From the NCBI GenBank assembly GCA_934539585.1, contig CAKTCT010000058.1, positions 1 to 14,833 on the forward strand: a stretch of DNA of 14,833 nucleotides, written 5' to 3'. Both the position numbers and the translations under genes were made by a program. The notes under the pieces are model-generated. The model was given only the letters and a program-made list of their open reading frames with translations. It was not told the DNA's origin and searched no databases. Below, piece by piece: positions 8,006 through 14,688 of the stretch. The stretch comes from an uncultured Oscillospiraceae bacterium. GTDB taxonomy: Bacteria > Bacillota > Clostridia > Oscillospirales > Ruminococcaceae. Each line of letters opens with the position of its first letter. The stretch's first letter is position 1.

Positions 8006-9108
8006 TTGCGGGCTCCTTTCTCGTCCTTGCCGGGCTTGTCCACGAAGCTCTGGCAGGCTCCCGTGATCTTCCGGAAGCACCAGGCGAAGAACCGCCCGAT
8101 GGCTTTCAGGGCCAGCATCACGCCGTGACAGACGCTTTTCAGGCAGAACATCACGCCCCGGCCGATGCAGCGGGCGTAGGAGTCGCAGCGGTTGTCGATG
8201 GTGTTGATGATAATGATGGCGAAGGGGGCCACCAGCTCGATCTTGCTCAGCTGGCGGAACAGGACCACCAGGCCGCCTAAAATCAGGCCGCAGATCCATT
8301 TCCCGGCGGCGGTCTCGATCTCGCCGTTGTCCATGGCGGCCACGAAAATCACGGCAAAGAGCAGCACGCCGGAGGTCAGCTCCATAAGGAGGGAAATCTC
8401 ATGGCTGGCGTTGACCCGGGGGAAGAACCAGGCCGCCAGTCCCACTACGCCCAGGGCTGCCGCGGGAATCTGCCAGATGATGGTCCGGCGGACCGCCAGA
8501 TACAGCCCGCAGCACAGCAGCACGGCGATGCAGGTGGTGCCCATGGGGCCGTTGAAGTTCCCCAGCAGGGCGTCCAGGACGTCCATGCTGTTGGCCCCGC
8601 CCAGCATCAGCCGGTAGGCCGGGGAGCTGTTCAGTGGCACGTCTACGGTGGGAGTCAGGGGCAGCTGCTGGAAGGGGGCGGGGTAGTGGGTGACCAGGTC
8701 GGTCCAGCAGATGGTGACAAAGGCGAAGGCCGTCATGGCGGGGTTGAACAGGGTGTTGTAATGTCCGCCGAAGGGGTGCCGCACCACGGCTACGGCGAAA
8801 ACCACCCCGAACACCACCAGCCAGTAGGGGGCGGAGGCGGGGAGCATCAGCACGTAGGTCAGTCCGGCGATAAAGGCGGAGTAGTCGTACTTTTTCCAGC
8901 GGTACTCCTTCTGGAACAGAAGGCAGAGATAGTCCGTGGCCACGGCGGCGGCAACGCCAATCCCGGCCATGACCAGCACCCGCAGGCCGTAAAAATAGGT
9001 GGAAATCACCAGAATGGGCAGCAGTGCGATGCTGGTGTCGATCATCTGGCGGCGGTATTGGGCGTGGGAGAACAACGAAACACACATCCTTCGTAGAGTT
9101 TGCGGCAT
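8002..9108 (-). CDS. rnfD: RnfD-like (NqrB/RnfD family) membrane protein without a clear flavinylation motif, Cys-rich tail
   Basis: A 368-residue polytopic protein of the NqrB/RnfD family (PF03116). Matches include IDTSIALLPILVISTYFYGLR near the N-terminus, SAFIAGLTYVLMLPASAPYW, FGGHYNTLFNPAM at 113-125, LLGNFNG, and LLMELTSGVLLFA. RnfD normally carries FMN on Thr of a Ser-Gly-Ala-Thr-Pro-like motif. The corresponding stretch here is NSSPAYRLMLGGANSMD (160-176), with no Thr at any reasonable alignment. After the last span the protein has a tail of about 60 residues with six Cys (308, 314, 322, 327, 344, 352) and a basic end. The start is uncertain: ATG 9108 has GGAG 12 bases upstream, and ATG 9087 or GTG 9153 are alternatives. 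It is the first gene of the minus-strand run and diverges from the mecA-like gene. Confidence 0.85.
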   Translation of the reverse strand: MPQTLRRMCVSLFSHAQYRRQMIDTSIALLPILVISTYFYGLRVLVMAGIGVAAAVATDYLCLLFQKEYRWKKYDYSAFIAGLTYVLMLPASAPYWLVVFGVVFAVAVVRHPFGGHYNTLFNPAMTAFAFVTICWTDLVTHYPAPFQQLPLTPTVDVPLNSSPAYRLMLGGANSMDVLDALLGNFNGPMGTTCIAVLLCCGLYLAVRRTIIWQIPAAALGVVGLAAWFFPRVNASHEISLLMELTSGVLLFAVIFVAAMDNGEIETAAGKWICGLILGGLVVLFRQLSKIELVAPFAIIIINTIDNRCDSYARCIGRGVMFCLKSVCHGVMLALKAIGRFFAWCFRKITGACQSFVDKPGKDEKGARK

Positions 9109-9124
9109 GGAAAAGGAGGTCTCC

Positions 9125-9700
9125 ATGGAAATACAGGCGATGGGAAAGCGCACGGTCAGCGTCCGGCTCAGCGGCCGGGAGCTGGAGGGCTACGGCCTGA
9201 CTTTTTCCGGGCTGGAGTCCGGGAACCGCCGGATGGAGCGAATGATGAGGGAAATCCTCAGCCGGGTCTGGGAGGAAACGGGGCTGGAGCTGTTCGGCTC
9301 GCCCCTGAAGGTCCGGGCCGTCCCTCAAGGAGAGGGCTGCCGGCTGATTCTGACGGGATTGAAGCGTCGGAAGCTCCGCCGCGTCCCCCAGCCTGCGGCA
9401 GTGGATTTCTTACAATGGGAGGACCTTTGCAGAGAAGCCGGGGACCTGCTCCAGGAAGGCTGTGCCGGAAAAAGCAGCGTCTACCGGATGCCGGAGGGCT
9501 GGCGGATCCTGCTCTGGGGAGAAGACCTCCGCTGCCGGGAAAGGTTCGGGGCCCGGTACGCAGGCCGGGGCGTCCTTTTCGAGGCGGCGGCGGTGGAGTT
9601 CGGGGAGCTCCTCTGCCGGGACCGGGCCCTGGAATGGCTGGCCGGTCAGAACCGGAGGGAGGAAATGGCGGCGGCGGGGTCCTCCGCGCCGAAAACGTAA
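9125..9700 (+). CDS. mecA: MecA-like adaptor protein (Clp protease adaptor family)
   Basis: A 191-residue protein with the two-part layout of MecA/YpbH adaptors, which deliver substrates to ClpC for degradation. The N-terminal half has the family pattern (VSVRLSGRELEGYGLTFSGL, then a helix ending EETGLEL, then a strand with EGCRLILTGL). The C-terminal half shows SSVYRMPEGWRILLW and a final helix DRALEWL, matching the MecA C-terminal ClpC-binding domain pattern of SLY...Y.L.L and AIE.L. ATG 9125 follows a near-perfect AAGGAGGT at 9113-9120. The start is 16 bp from the divergent rnfD-like ATG, and its last 55 bp overlap the convergent rpe gene. Its partners here are not known. Identification is from pattern recall. 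Confidence 0.8.
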   Translation: MEIQAMGKRTVSVRLSGRELEGYGLTFSGLESGNRRMERMMREILSRVWEETGLELFGSPLKVRAVPQGEGCRLILTGLKRRKLRRVPQPAAVDFLQWEDLCREAGDLLQEGCAGKSSVYRMPEGWRILLWGEDLRCRERFGARYAGRGVLFEAAAVEFGELLCRDRALEWLAGQNRREEMAAAGSSAPKT

Positions 9701-10272
9701 GAGCCTGCCACCAGCATATTGGCCCCGGCCTCCACGCAGCGGCGGCCGGTTTCGCCGTTGATGCCGCCGTCCACGTTGAGGGTCAGCTCCGGGGCGGCCT
9801 TGCGGAGAAATTCCAGCTTGGGAAGGGCGGATTCCATGAACTTCTGCCCGCCGAAGCCGGGCTCCACGCTCATGACCAGGACCATGTCCAGGTCGGGAAG
9901 GTAGGGCAGAAGGGCCTGGGCGGGGGTCCCGGGCCTGATGGACAGTCCGGCCTGTCTGCCGAAGGAGTGGATTTTCCGAATGACCTCCCCGGGGTCGGAT
10001 TCGCTTTCCAGATGGAAGGTGATGCAGTCCGCGCCGGCCTTGACAAAGGCTTCCACGTAGTCCAGGGGCCGGACGATCATCAGGTGAACGTCAAAGAACA
10101 GCTTCGTCACCTTCCGGACCGCCTGGAGGACCGGAACGCCGAAGGAAATGTTGGGAACGAAAACGCCGTCCATCACGTCCAGATGAATGGCGTCGGCGCT
10201 GGAAACCCGGTCCAGCTCGCGGTCCAGCCGGGTAAAATCGGCGGCCAGAAGGGAAGGGGAGATGCGGATCAT
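9646..10272 (-). CDS. rpe: Ribulose-phosphate 3-epimerase
   Basis: Interconverts D-ribulose 5-phosphate and D-xylulose 5-phosphate in the pentose phosphate pathway; cytoplasmic TIM barrel. The 208-residue length is typical. Hallmarks in order are ISPSLLAADF, HLDVMDGVFVPNISFG (metal His and catalytic Asp), DVHLMI, VMSVEPGFGGQKF and NVDGGIN (second catalytic Asp), ending with a phosphate-binding AGSYVFG. ATG 10272 starts the standard MIRISPS N-terminus and is preceded by GGAGG with a nine-base spacer; an extended open frame upstream is not the gene. A convincing promoter lies at 10316-10344. The tail overlaps the convergent mecA-like gene by 55 bp. It appears to be a single-gene unit. Confidence 0.97.
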   Translation of the reverse strand: MIRISPSLLAADFTRLDRELDRVSSADAIHLDVMDGVFVPNISFGVPVLQAVRKVTKLFFDVHLMIVRPLDYVEAFVKAGADCITFHLESESDPGEVIRKIHSFGRQAGLSIRPGTPAQALLPYLPDLDMVLVMSVEPGFGGQKFMESALPKLEFLRKAAPELTLNVDGGINGETGRRCVEAGANMLVAGSYVFGAEDPAAAISSLRF

Positions 10273-10315
10273 AACAAAAAACCTCCGAAAATCGCAGGAT
10301 CGAATACACAGTTCT

Positions 10316-10344
10316 ATTGTACTGGATTTTTTTCCATCCGTCAA
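10316..10344 (-). promoter_or_regulatory. Sigma-A-type promoter of rpe
   Basis: Read on the minus strand: -35 TTGACG (10344-10339), a 17-base spacer, and -10 TACAAT (10321-10316). The -10 is 43 bp from the rpe ATG. Both hexamers are close to consensus with optimal spacing. Prediction only. Confidence 0.75.
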
Positions 10345-10424
10345 CCGATAATTTGTGAAGAAACACCCATTTTCGACAGGAAAGTTTGGACCTTTCCCCC
10401 AAGGGCGCTTTTTCACGGAATGTC

Positions 10425-10453
10425 TTGATTCCGGCGGGAAAAATCGCTATAAT
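10425..10453 (+). promoter_or_regulatory. Sigma-A-type promoter of the aldo/keto reductase-aminotransferase operon
   Basis: -35 TTGATT (10425-10430), a 17-base spacer, and a perfect -10 TATAAT (10448-10453), 33 bp before the aldo/keto reductase ATG. A short inverted repeat (GGAAAG at 10379-10384, CTTTCC at 10392-10397) lies upstream of the -35 and could be a regulator site or chance. Confidence 0.8.
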
Positions 10454-10486
10454 AGAAAGAAAAGAGCTGCGCAAGGAGGATGCAAC

Positions 10487-11623
10487 ATGGAAATGCGTCA
10501 GTACCGGGACACCGGCGTGCAGGTCTCCCTGCTGGGAATGGGCTGTATGCGTCTGCCCAAGGTGGACCCGGAAAAAGAAGACATCGACTACGCCAAGGCC
10601 CAGGAGATCATTGATTACACATACTCCCACGGGGTCAACTACTTCGACACCGCCTACGTCTACCACGGCGGCCAGTCAGAGACCTTTATCGGACAGGCTC
10701 TCAAAAAATACCCCCGGGAAAGCTACTTCCTGGCCACCAAGATGCCCATCTGGTGCGTCAAAAAGCCGGAGGACGTGGAGCGCATTTTTAATGAGCAGCT
10801 CCAGAAGTGCCAGGTGGAGCACTTCGATTTTTACCTGTTCCACGCCCAGGATGCGGGGAACTTCAAAAAGTGCCAGGAGTTCGGCGTCTACGAATTCCTC
10901 TCCAAAATGAAGGCCGAGGGGAAGATCCGCCGCCTGGGCTTTTCCTTCCACGATACCCCCGAGGTGCTGCGGCACATCTGCGACACCTACGACTGGGATT
11001 TCGCCCAGATTCAGCTGAACTACCTGGACTGGGAGATGCAGGACGCCAGGACCCAGTACCAGATTCTGGCCGACCGGGGCATCCCCGTGGTGGTCATGGA
11101 GCCGGTCCGGGGCGGCGCGCTGGCCAGCCCCTGTGACGCGGCCAACATCCTGTTCCGGGAGGAGCGGCCGGATAAGAGCGTGGCCTCCTGGGCTATCCGG
11201 TTCGTGGCCAGCCTCCCCGGGGTCCTCACCGTCCTCAGCGGCATGTCCGACATGGAGCAGGTCCGGGACAACGTGGACACCATGACCAACTTCGAGCCCC
11301 TGACTGAGCGGGACCGGGAAATCATCGACGCCGCCCTGGAAGCCTACCGGAAAAAGGACACCGTCCCCTGCACCGGCTGCCGCTACTGCATGGACTGTCC
11401 CTTCGGCGTGGATATCCCCAAAATGTTCGCTCTGTATAACCACTTTGTCCTGGATAAAGACGAGGAGGACTACCTGGAAGCCTACCGCGCCCAGCCCGAG
11501 GAGACCCTGGCGGACAAGTGCCGGGCCTGCGGAGCCTGTCTCTCCAAATGTCCCCAGCACATCAAAATCCCCGAGAAAATGGCCGCCATCCGGGAGACCG
11601 TGGACAAGCTCAGCGCCAAGTAA
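10487..11623 (+). CDS. Aldo/keto reductase with C-terminal ferredoxin-like 4Fe-4S domain
   Basis: A 378-residue cytoplasmic oxidoreductase. Residues 1 to about 280 form an aldo/keto reductase barrel with the full catalytic tetrad: Asp54 and Tyr59 (FDTAYVYH), Lys85 (LATKMP) and His119 (YLFHAQD). The C-terminal 90 residues carry two cysteine clusters, CTGCRYCMDCP (295-305) and CRACGACLSKCP (345-356), the pattern of a dicluster [4Fe-4S] ferredoxin domain. Such fused enzymes are common in anaerobic Firmicutes; electrons may pass between NAD(P)H or ferredoxin and a carbonyl substrate, which is unknown. ATG 10487 follows AAGGAGG at 10473-10479. It is the first gene of an operon with the aminotransferase 24 bp downstream and has its own strong promoter. 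Confidence 0.94.
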   Translation: MEMRQYRDTGVQVSLLGMGCMRLPKVDPEKEDIDYAKAQEIIDYTYSHGVNYFDTAYVYHGGQSETFIGQALKKYPRESYFLATKMPIWCVKKPEDVERIFNEQLQKCQVEHFDFYLFHAQDAGNFKKCQEFGVYEFLSKMKAEGKIRRLGFSFHDTPEVLRHICDTYDWDFAQIQLNYLDWEMQDARTQYQILADRGIPVVVMEPVRGGALASPCDAANILFREERPDKSVASWAIRFVASLPGVLTVLSGMSDMEQVRDNVDTMTNFEPLTERDREIIDAALEAYRKKDTVPCTGCRYCMDCPFGVDIPKMFALYNHFVLDKDEEDYLEAYRAQPEETLADKCRACGACLSKCPQHIKIPEKMAAIRETVDKLSAK

Positions 11624-11647
11624 TTTCAAAGAAAGAACGTGGAAACA

Positions 11648-12838
11648 ATGGACTATCGCTTCGCAGACCGCATCAACAACCTGAAGCCCTCCGCCATCCG
11701 GGAAATCCTCAAGAACAGCGACCCCAACGTCATCTCCCTGGCCGCCGGGAACCCCGCCGTGGAGTCCTTCCCCATCGCCGAGATGCAGGAGATCGCCAAC
11801 AAAATCTTTGAGGAGAACCCCGGCGTGGCCTTCCAGTACGGCATCACCGAGGGCTATCCGCCCCTCCGGGAGCTGCTGAAAAGGCGGCTCCGCGACAAGT
11901 TCGGCATGGGCACGGAGGCCGACGACCTTATCGTGGTCAGCGGCGGCCAGCAGGCCATCGACCTGGCCACCAAGGTCCTCTGCAACGAGGGGGACGTGGT
12001 CCTCAGCGAGGACCCGGCCTTTATCGGCGCGCTGAACACCTTCCGCTCCTACGCCGTGGAGCTGAAAGGCGTTCCCATGGCTGAGGACGGCATGGACACC
12101 GCCGTGCTGGAAACCCTTCTGAAAGAGACCCCCAACGTGAAGCTCCTGTACACCATCCCCTCCTTCCAGAACCCCCTGGGCATCTGCACCAGCCTGGAAA
12201 AACGGAAAGAGGTCTACCGCATCTGCGCCAAGTACGGCGTGATGATCCTGGAGGACAACCCCTACGGCGAGCTGCGCTTCGCCGGGGAGGACATCCCCAC
12301 CCTGAAATCCATGGACACCGAGGGCATCGTCATCTACTGCGGCAGCATGAGCAAGGTCATGAGCGCCGGCATCCGGGTAGGCTTCGTCCTGGCTCCCAAG
12401 CCCGTTATCGCCAAGATGACCGTGGGCAAGCAGGCCAGCGACGTCCACACCAACCAGTTCTTCCAGATGCTCATCGCCGATTATATGGCAAATTACGACT
12501 TCGACGGCCACATCGAGAAGATCCGGGCCATCTACCGCCGGAAAAGCGGCCTGATGCTGGACGCCATCCAGAAGTACTTCCCCAAGGAGGTGGCCTACAC
12601 CCGGCCGGAAGGCGGGCTGTTCCTCTGGTGCACCCTGCCCGAGGGCGCGGATATGCTGGAGTTCGTGAAGTTTGCCAAGGGGAAGGGCGTTTCCGTGGTC
12701 CCCGGCTCGGCCTTCAACGTGGAGCAGGACGCTCCCAGCCGTTGCTTCCGCATCAACTATTCCACCCCCAGCGACGAAAAAGTCGTGGAGGGCACCAGGC
12801 TTCTGGGCCTGGCCTTGCAGGAATTCCTGGCCAAGTAA
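11648..12838 (+). CDS. PLP-dependent aminotransferase, class I/II (2-aminoadipate/MocR-like group)
   Basis: A 396-residue fold-type I PLP enzyme. It opens IREILKNSDPNVISLAAGNP, has YGITEGYPPLRELL, VVSGGQQAIDL (phosphate-binding turn), FQNPLGI, DNPYGELRF, and SMSKVMSAGIRVGF with Lys236 as the cofactor lysine. The late motif is RPEGGLFLWCTLP, and FRINYS holds the substrate-carboxylate Arg. These features fit the LysN/2-aminoadipate and aromatic aminotransferase-like branch; no DNA-binding domain is present, so it is not a MocR regulator. The amino donor and acceptor are unknown. The start is not certain: ATG 11648 has a weak upstream purine stretch and GTG 11639 is an alternative. It follows the aldo/keto reductase by 24 bp and is followed by a terminator. 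Confidence 0.92.
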   Translation: MDYRFADRINNLKPSAIREILKNSDPNVISLAAGNPAVESFPIAEMQEIANKIFEENPGVAFQYGITEGYPPLRELLKRRLRDKFGMGTEADDLIVVSGGQQAIDLATKVLCNEGDVVLSEDPAFIGALNTFRSYAVELKGVPMAEDGMDTAVLETLLKETPNVKLLYTIPSFQNPLGICTSLEKRKEVYRICAKYGVMILEDNPYGELRFAGEDIPTLKSMDTEGIVIYCGSMSKVMSAGIRVGFVLAPKPVIAKMTVGKQASDVHTNQFFQMLIADYMANYDFDGHIEKIRAIYRRKSGLMLDAIQKYFPKEVAYTRPEGGLFLWCTLPEGADMLEFVKFAKGKGVSVVPGSAFNVEQDAPSRCFRINYSTPSDEKVVEGTRLLGLALQEFLAK

Positions 12839-12850
12839 TCCCCAAAAATC

Positions 12851-12889
12851 ACAGCCGCCCCGAGGAGAATGTTCCCCCGGGGCGGCTGT
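12851..12889. terminator. Bidirectional rho-independent terminator
   Basis: A perfect 12-bp GC-rich stem, ACAGCCGCCCCG (12851-12862) with its complement at 12878-12889, and a 15-base loop. It is followed by TTTGTAT on the plus strand and GATTTTTGGG on the minus strand. It sits between the aminotransferase stop (12838) and the stop of the minus-strand aldolase (12909), so it can serve both; the U run is better on the minus strand. Confidence 0.85.
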
Positions 12890-12908
12890 TTGTATCGGAT
12901 GGTTTGGT

Positions 12909-13745
12909 TCAGGCCCGGCCCACGCTGCCGAACAGATGCATTTTCGTTTCCACGGCCCGGCGGATGGCGTCCACCCGTTTGGTCCGGGTGTCCAGATAGC
13001 CAAGACCGGCGGCTGCGGCCTCCTTCATAGCGGCCTCTCCGGCCAGGCAGAGGTCGGTGAAGATGTTGACCTTGGCGATGCCCTCCCGGATGGTGCTGCG
13101 GAAGTCGTCGTCGGACAGCCCCGATCCGCCGTGGAGCACCAGGGGAACGTCCACCGCCGCCCGGATGGCCCGGAGCCGCTCCAGGTCCAGCCGGGGCTTC
13201 ATTTTATAGGCGCCGTGGGCCGTCCCGATGGCCACGGCCAGAGCGTCCACCCCGGTGGCGTCCGCAAAGGACACCGCTTCGACAGGAGTGGTGTACCGGT
13301 CGGTGGCGGCGTTGTCCCCGGTGTCGGCCTGGCCCACGTGGCCGATCTCGCCCTCCACCGTAGCGCCCATGGCGTGGGCGATGCGGACCATCTCCCGGGT
13401 GGCGGCGATGTTTTCCGCCGCGTCTCCGGCGGAGCCGTCGAACATCACGCTGGTGAAGCCCAGCTTCAGGGCCTCCATGCACCGGGCAAAGGTCAGGCCG
13501 TGGTCGTAGTGGAGCACCACCGGGACCCTGGCCCGTTCCGCCGCCGCCCGGAGGCTGGGGGCGATGAGCTTCAGCTCCCCGTAGGGCAGCAGCACCTCCG
13601 CCGTGCCGATGATCACCGGCGCGCGGAGCTCCTCCGCTGCGGAAATCACCGTCTCCAGCATGTCGGTGTCGATGGTGTTGAAAAGGCCCACGGCGTAATG
13701 CTCCCGCTGGGCGGGGAGCAGAACGTCGGAAAGATTTGCCAGCAT
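12909..13745 (-). CDS. Class II (zinc) sugar-phosphate aldolase, FbaA/KbaY/GatY type
   Basis: A 278-residue class II aldolase that cleaves a ketose phosphate to dihydroxyacetone phosphate and an aldehyde. Landmarks are AVGLFN near the N-terminus, VVLHYDHG (catalytic Asp and a zinc His), GFTSVMFDGS, VEGEIGHVG, AIGTAHGAYK (zinc His) and VLHGGSG (zinc His), then KVNIFTDL. Whether the substrate is fructose, tagatose or another ketose phosphate cannot be decided from motifs. ATG 13745 follows GAGGAG with nine bases spacing and lies six bases after the stop of the lyxose isomerase-like gene, so both share a transcript. The neighbouring isomerase and kinase suggest it splits a ketose phosphate made from an aldose such as lyxose or mannose. 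Confidence 0.92.
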   Translation of the reverse strand: MLANLSDVLLPAQREHYAVGLFNTIDTDMLETVISAAEELRAPVIIGTAEVLLPYGELKLIAPSLRAAAERARVPVVLHYDHGLTFARCMEALKLGFTSVMFDGSAGDAAENIAATREMVRIAHAMGATVEGEIGHVGQADTGDNAATDRYTTPVEAVSFADATGVDALAVAIGTAHGAYKMKPRLDLERLRAIRAAVDVPLVLHGGSGLSDDDFRSTIREGIAKVNIFTDLCLAGEAAMKEAAAAGLGYLDTRTKRVDAIRRAVETKMHLFGSVGRA

Positions 13746-13751
13746 ATTCCG

Positions 13752-14288
13752 TCACTCCTCAATTCTGGCTTCCCGGACGACATCGCCGTCGGTGAAAAAG
13801 TCGGTCTCGTCGGTACTGTGGGTGGAAAATTCCGAGATCACCGCCCCCGCATTTCCGGCCCGGAACCAGTGGAGGGTGCCGGGGAGGATGGTGTGCTGCT
13901 CCCCCGGATGGAGGACGATCTCGTGAAAGACCGTCACGGCGGTTTCCGGCAGGCCGCCGGGGACGTCCTCCGCCCGGCCGGGACCGGGGACGTAGAGCCG
14001 CACCTCGCCGTACCGGCAGCGGAAGGTCTCCTCCTTGCCGGGAGCCCCGTTGGTGGGCACATGGCGGTGCTCCGGGCAGGTCTGGCCGGGGAGCAGGACC
14101 ATTTCCTTGGCGCAGACCCGGTCGGTGTTGATGTAGGTCAGCAGCTGCAGGCCCACCTTGTCCACCCGGCCCAGGCCGAAGTCCGCCGCCTCGATCCGGG
14201 ACTTCTCCTCCTCAGTCAGGACGATGTGGGCCGCCTCGAAGAAGCTAAGGATTTTCTTTACCTGTTCGTTGTAGGTTTTCCGATCCAT
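13752..14288 (-). CDS. D-lyxose ketol-isomerase-like cupin (D-lyxose/D-mannose isomerase family)
   Basis: A 178-residue cytoplasmic cupin that resembles D-lyxose ketol-isomerases (COG3822), which convert D-lyxose to D-xylulose and often D-mannose to D-fructose using Mn. The metal-site segment is CPEHRHVPTNGAPGKEETF (71-89), with His74 and His76 and a Glu among 86-87; LPGTLHWF supplies His140. ATG 14288 is preceded by GGAGGG seven bases upstream and starts one base after the kinase stop. It sits between a sugar kinase and a class II aldolase on the same strand. Other cupin sugar isomerases with the same fold remain possible; the substrate is inferred from family memory and context. Confidence 0.85.
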   Translation of the reverse strand: MDRKTYNEQVKKILSFFEAAHIVLTEEEKSRIEAADFGLGRVDKVGLQLLTYINTDRVCAKEMVLLPGQTCPEHRHVPTNGAPGKEETFRCRYGEVRLYVPGPGRAEDVPGGLPETAVTVFHEIVLHPGEQHTILPGTLHWFRAGNAGAVISEFSTHSTDETDFFTDGDVVREARIEE

Positions 14289-14289
14289 T

Positions 14290-14688
14290 TTACTTCCCTC
14301 CGTATTCTTTGATCATGGCCAGGATTTCCTCCTTGGTCCTCATGCCGTCTACGGCGTTTTCCTCCAGGAGGCTGCACGCTGCGGCCGCCGCCGCGAACCG
14401 CAGCAGGGCCGGGTCTTCGTAGCCGTTGTACAGGCCGTAGAGACATCCGGCGCAGAAGGCGTCCCCTGCGCCGACGCTGCCCTTGATGAGGCTCTTAGGG
14501 ATGTTTAGGGCAGGCTCCGCGGTAAAGCGGCCGGTGGCCACGTCCAGGCAGTACCCCGCCGGTTTGGCGTGGACGATGACCTTTTCCGCCACCCCGGCCT
14601 TGGCCATGCCCTCCATGGCCCGGCGGATGCCGGCTTCATTGGGGGAACCGTCAGCGTTGGCCGCCGGCAGGCCGAAAATGGAGCAGCA
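14290..14688 (-). pseudogene. PfkB-family carbohydrate kinase, 3' part only
   Basis: The C-terminal 130 or so residues of a ribokinase/PfkB sugar kinase. Key features are GSVGAGDAFCAGCLYGLYNG, which contains the anion-hole Gly-Ala-Gly and catalytic Asp, and upstream SIFGLPAANADG and VIVHAKPAGYCLD. Intact family members are about 300 residues, so the N-terminal half (substrate lid and half of the core) is missing. Reading upstream, the kinase frame is open to TGC at 14686-14688 and is then closed by TAA at 14689-14691, exactly where recognisable recombinase sequence begins in another frame. An internal ATG at 14616 would give a 108-residue remnant that is not expected to be active. It is followed one base later by the isomerase gene, so the original operon order was kinase, isomerase, aldolase. 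Confidence 0.82.

Noticed and set aside
8006..8299. Upstream extension of the rnfE-like frame to an earlier start at 8299
   Set aside because: The extension overlaps the rnfD-like gene, is Arg/Pro/His-rich and unlike RnfE; ATG 8005 with its AAAGGAG and ATGA overlap fits better.
6751..9108. The trio as a standard Rnf energy-conserving ferredoxin:NAD oxidoreductase
   Set aside because: B, C and G subunits are absent from the cluster, and the cofactor-binding residues of A, E and D are replaced.
9100..10428. A 442-codon plus-strand frame over mecA-like and rpe
   Set aside because: Gly/Pro/Arg-rich translation without motifs; both real genes in this span are identified in other frames.
11648..12838. 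The aminotransferase as a MocR/GntR-type transcriptional regulator
   Set aside because: There is no N-terminal winged-helix domain; the protein starts directly with the aminotransferase fold.
10676..13003. A very long open minus-strand frame (775 codons) opposite the reductase and aminotransferase
   Set aside because: It is an antisense product of high third-position G+C. It has low-complexity Gly/His/Val-rich sequence with no family motif, and two well-supported genes lie on the other strand.
12672..14312. A long plus-strand open frame (546 codons) across the terminator and the aldolase and isomerase genes
   Set aside because: It crosses a perfect hairpin terminator, has no domain signature, and is opposite two recognisable enzymes.
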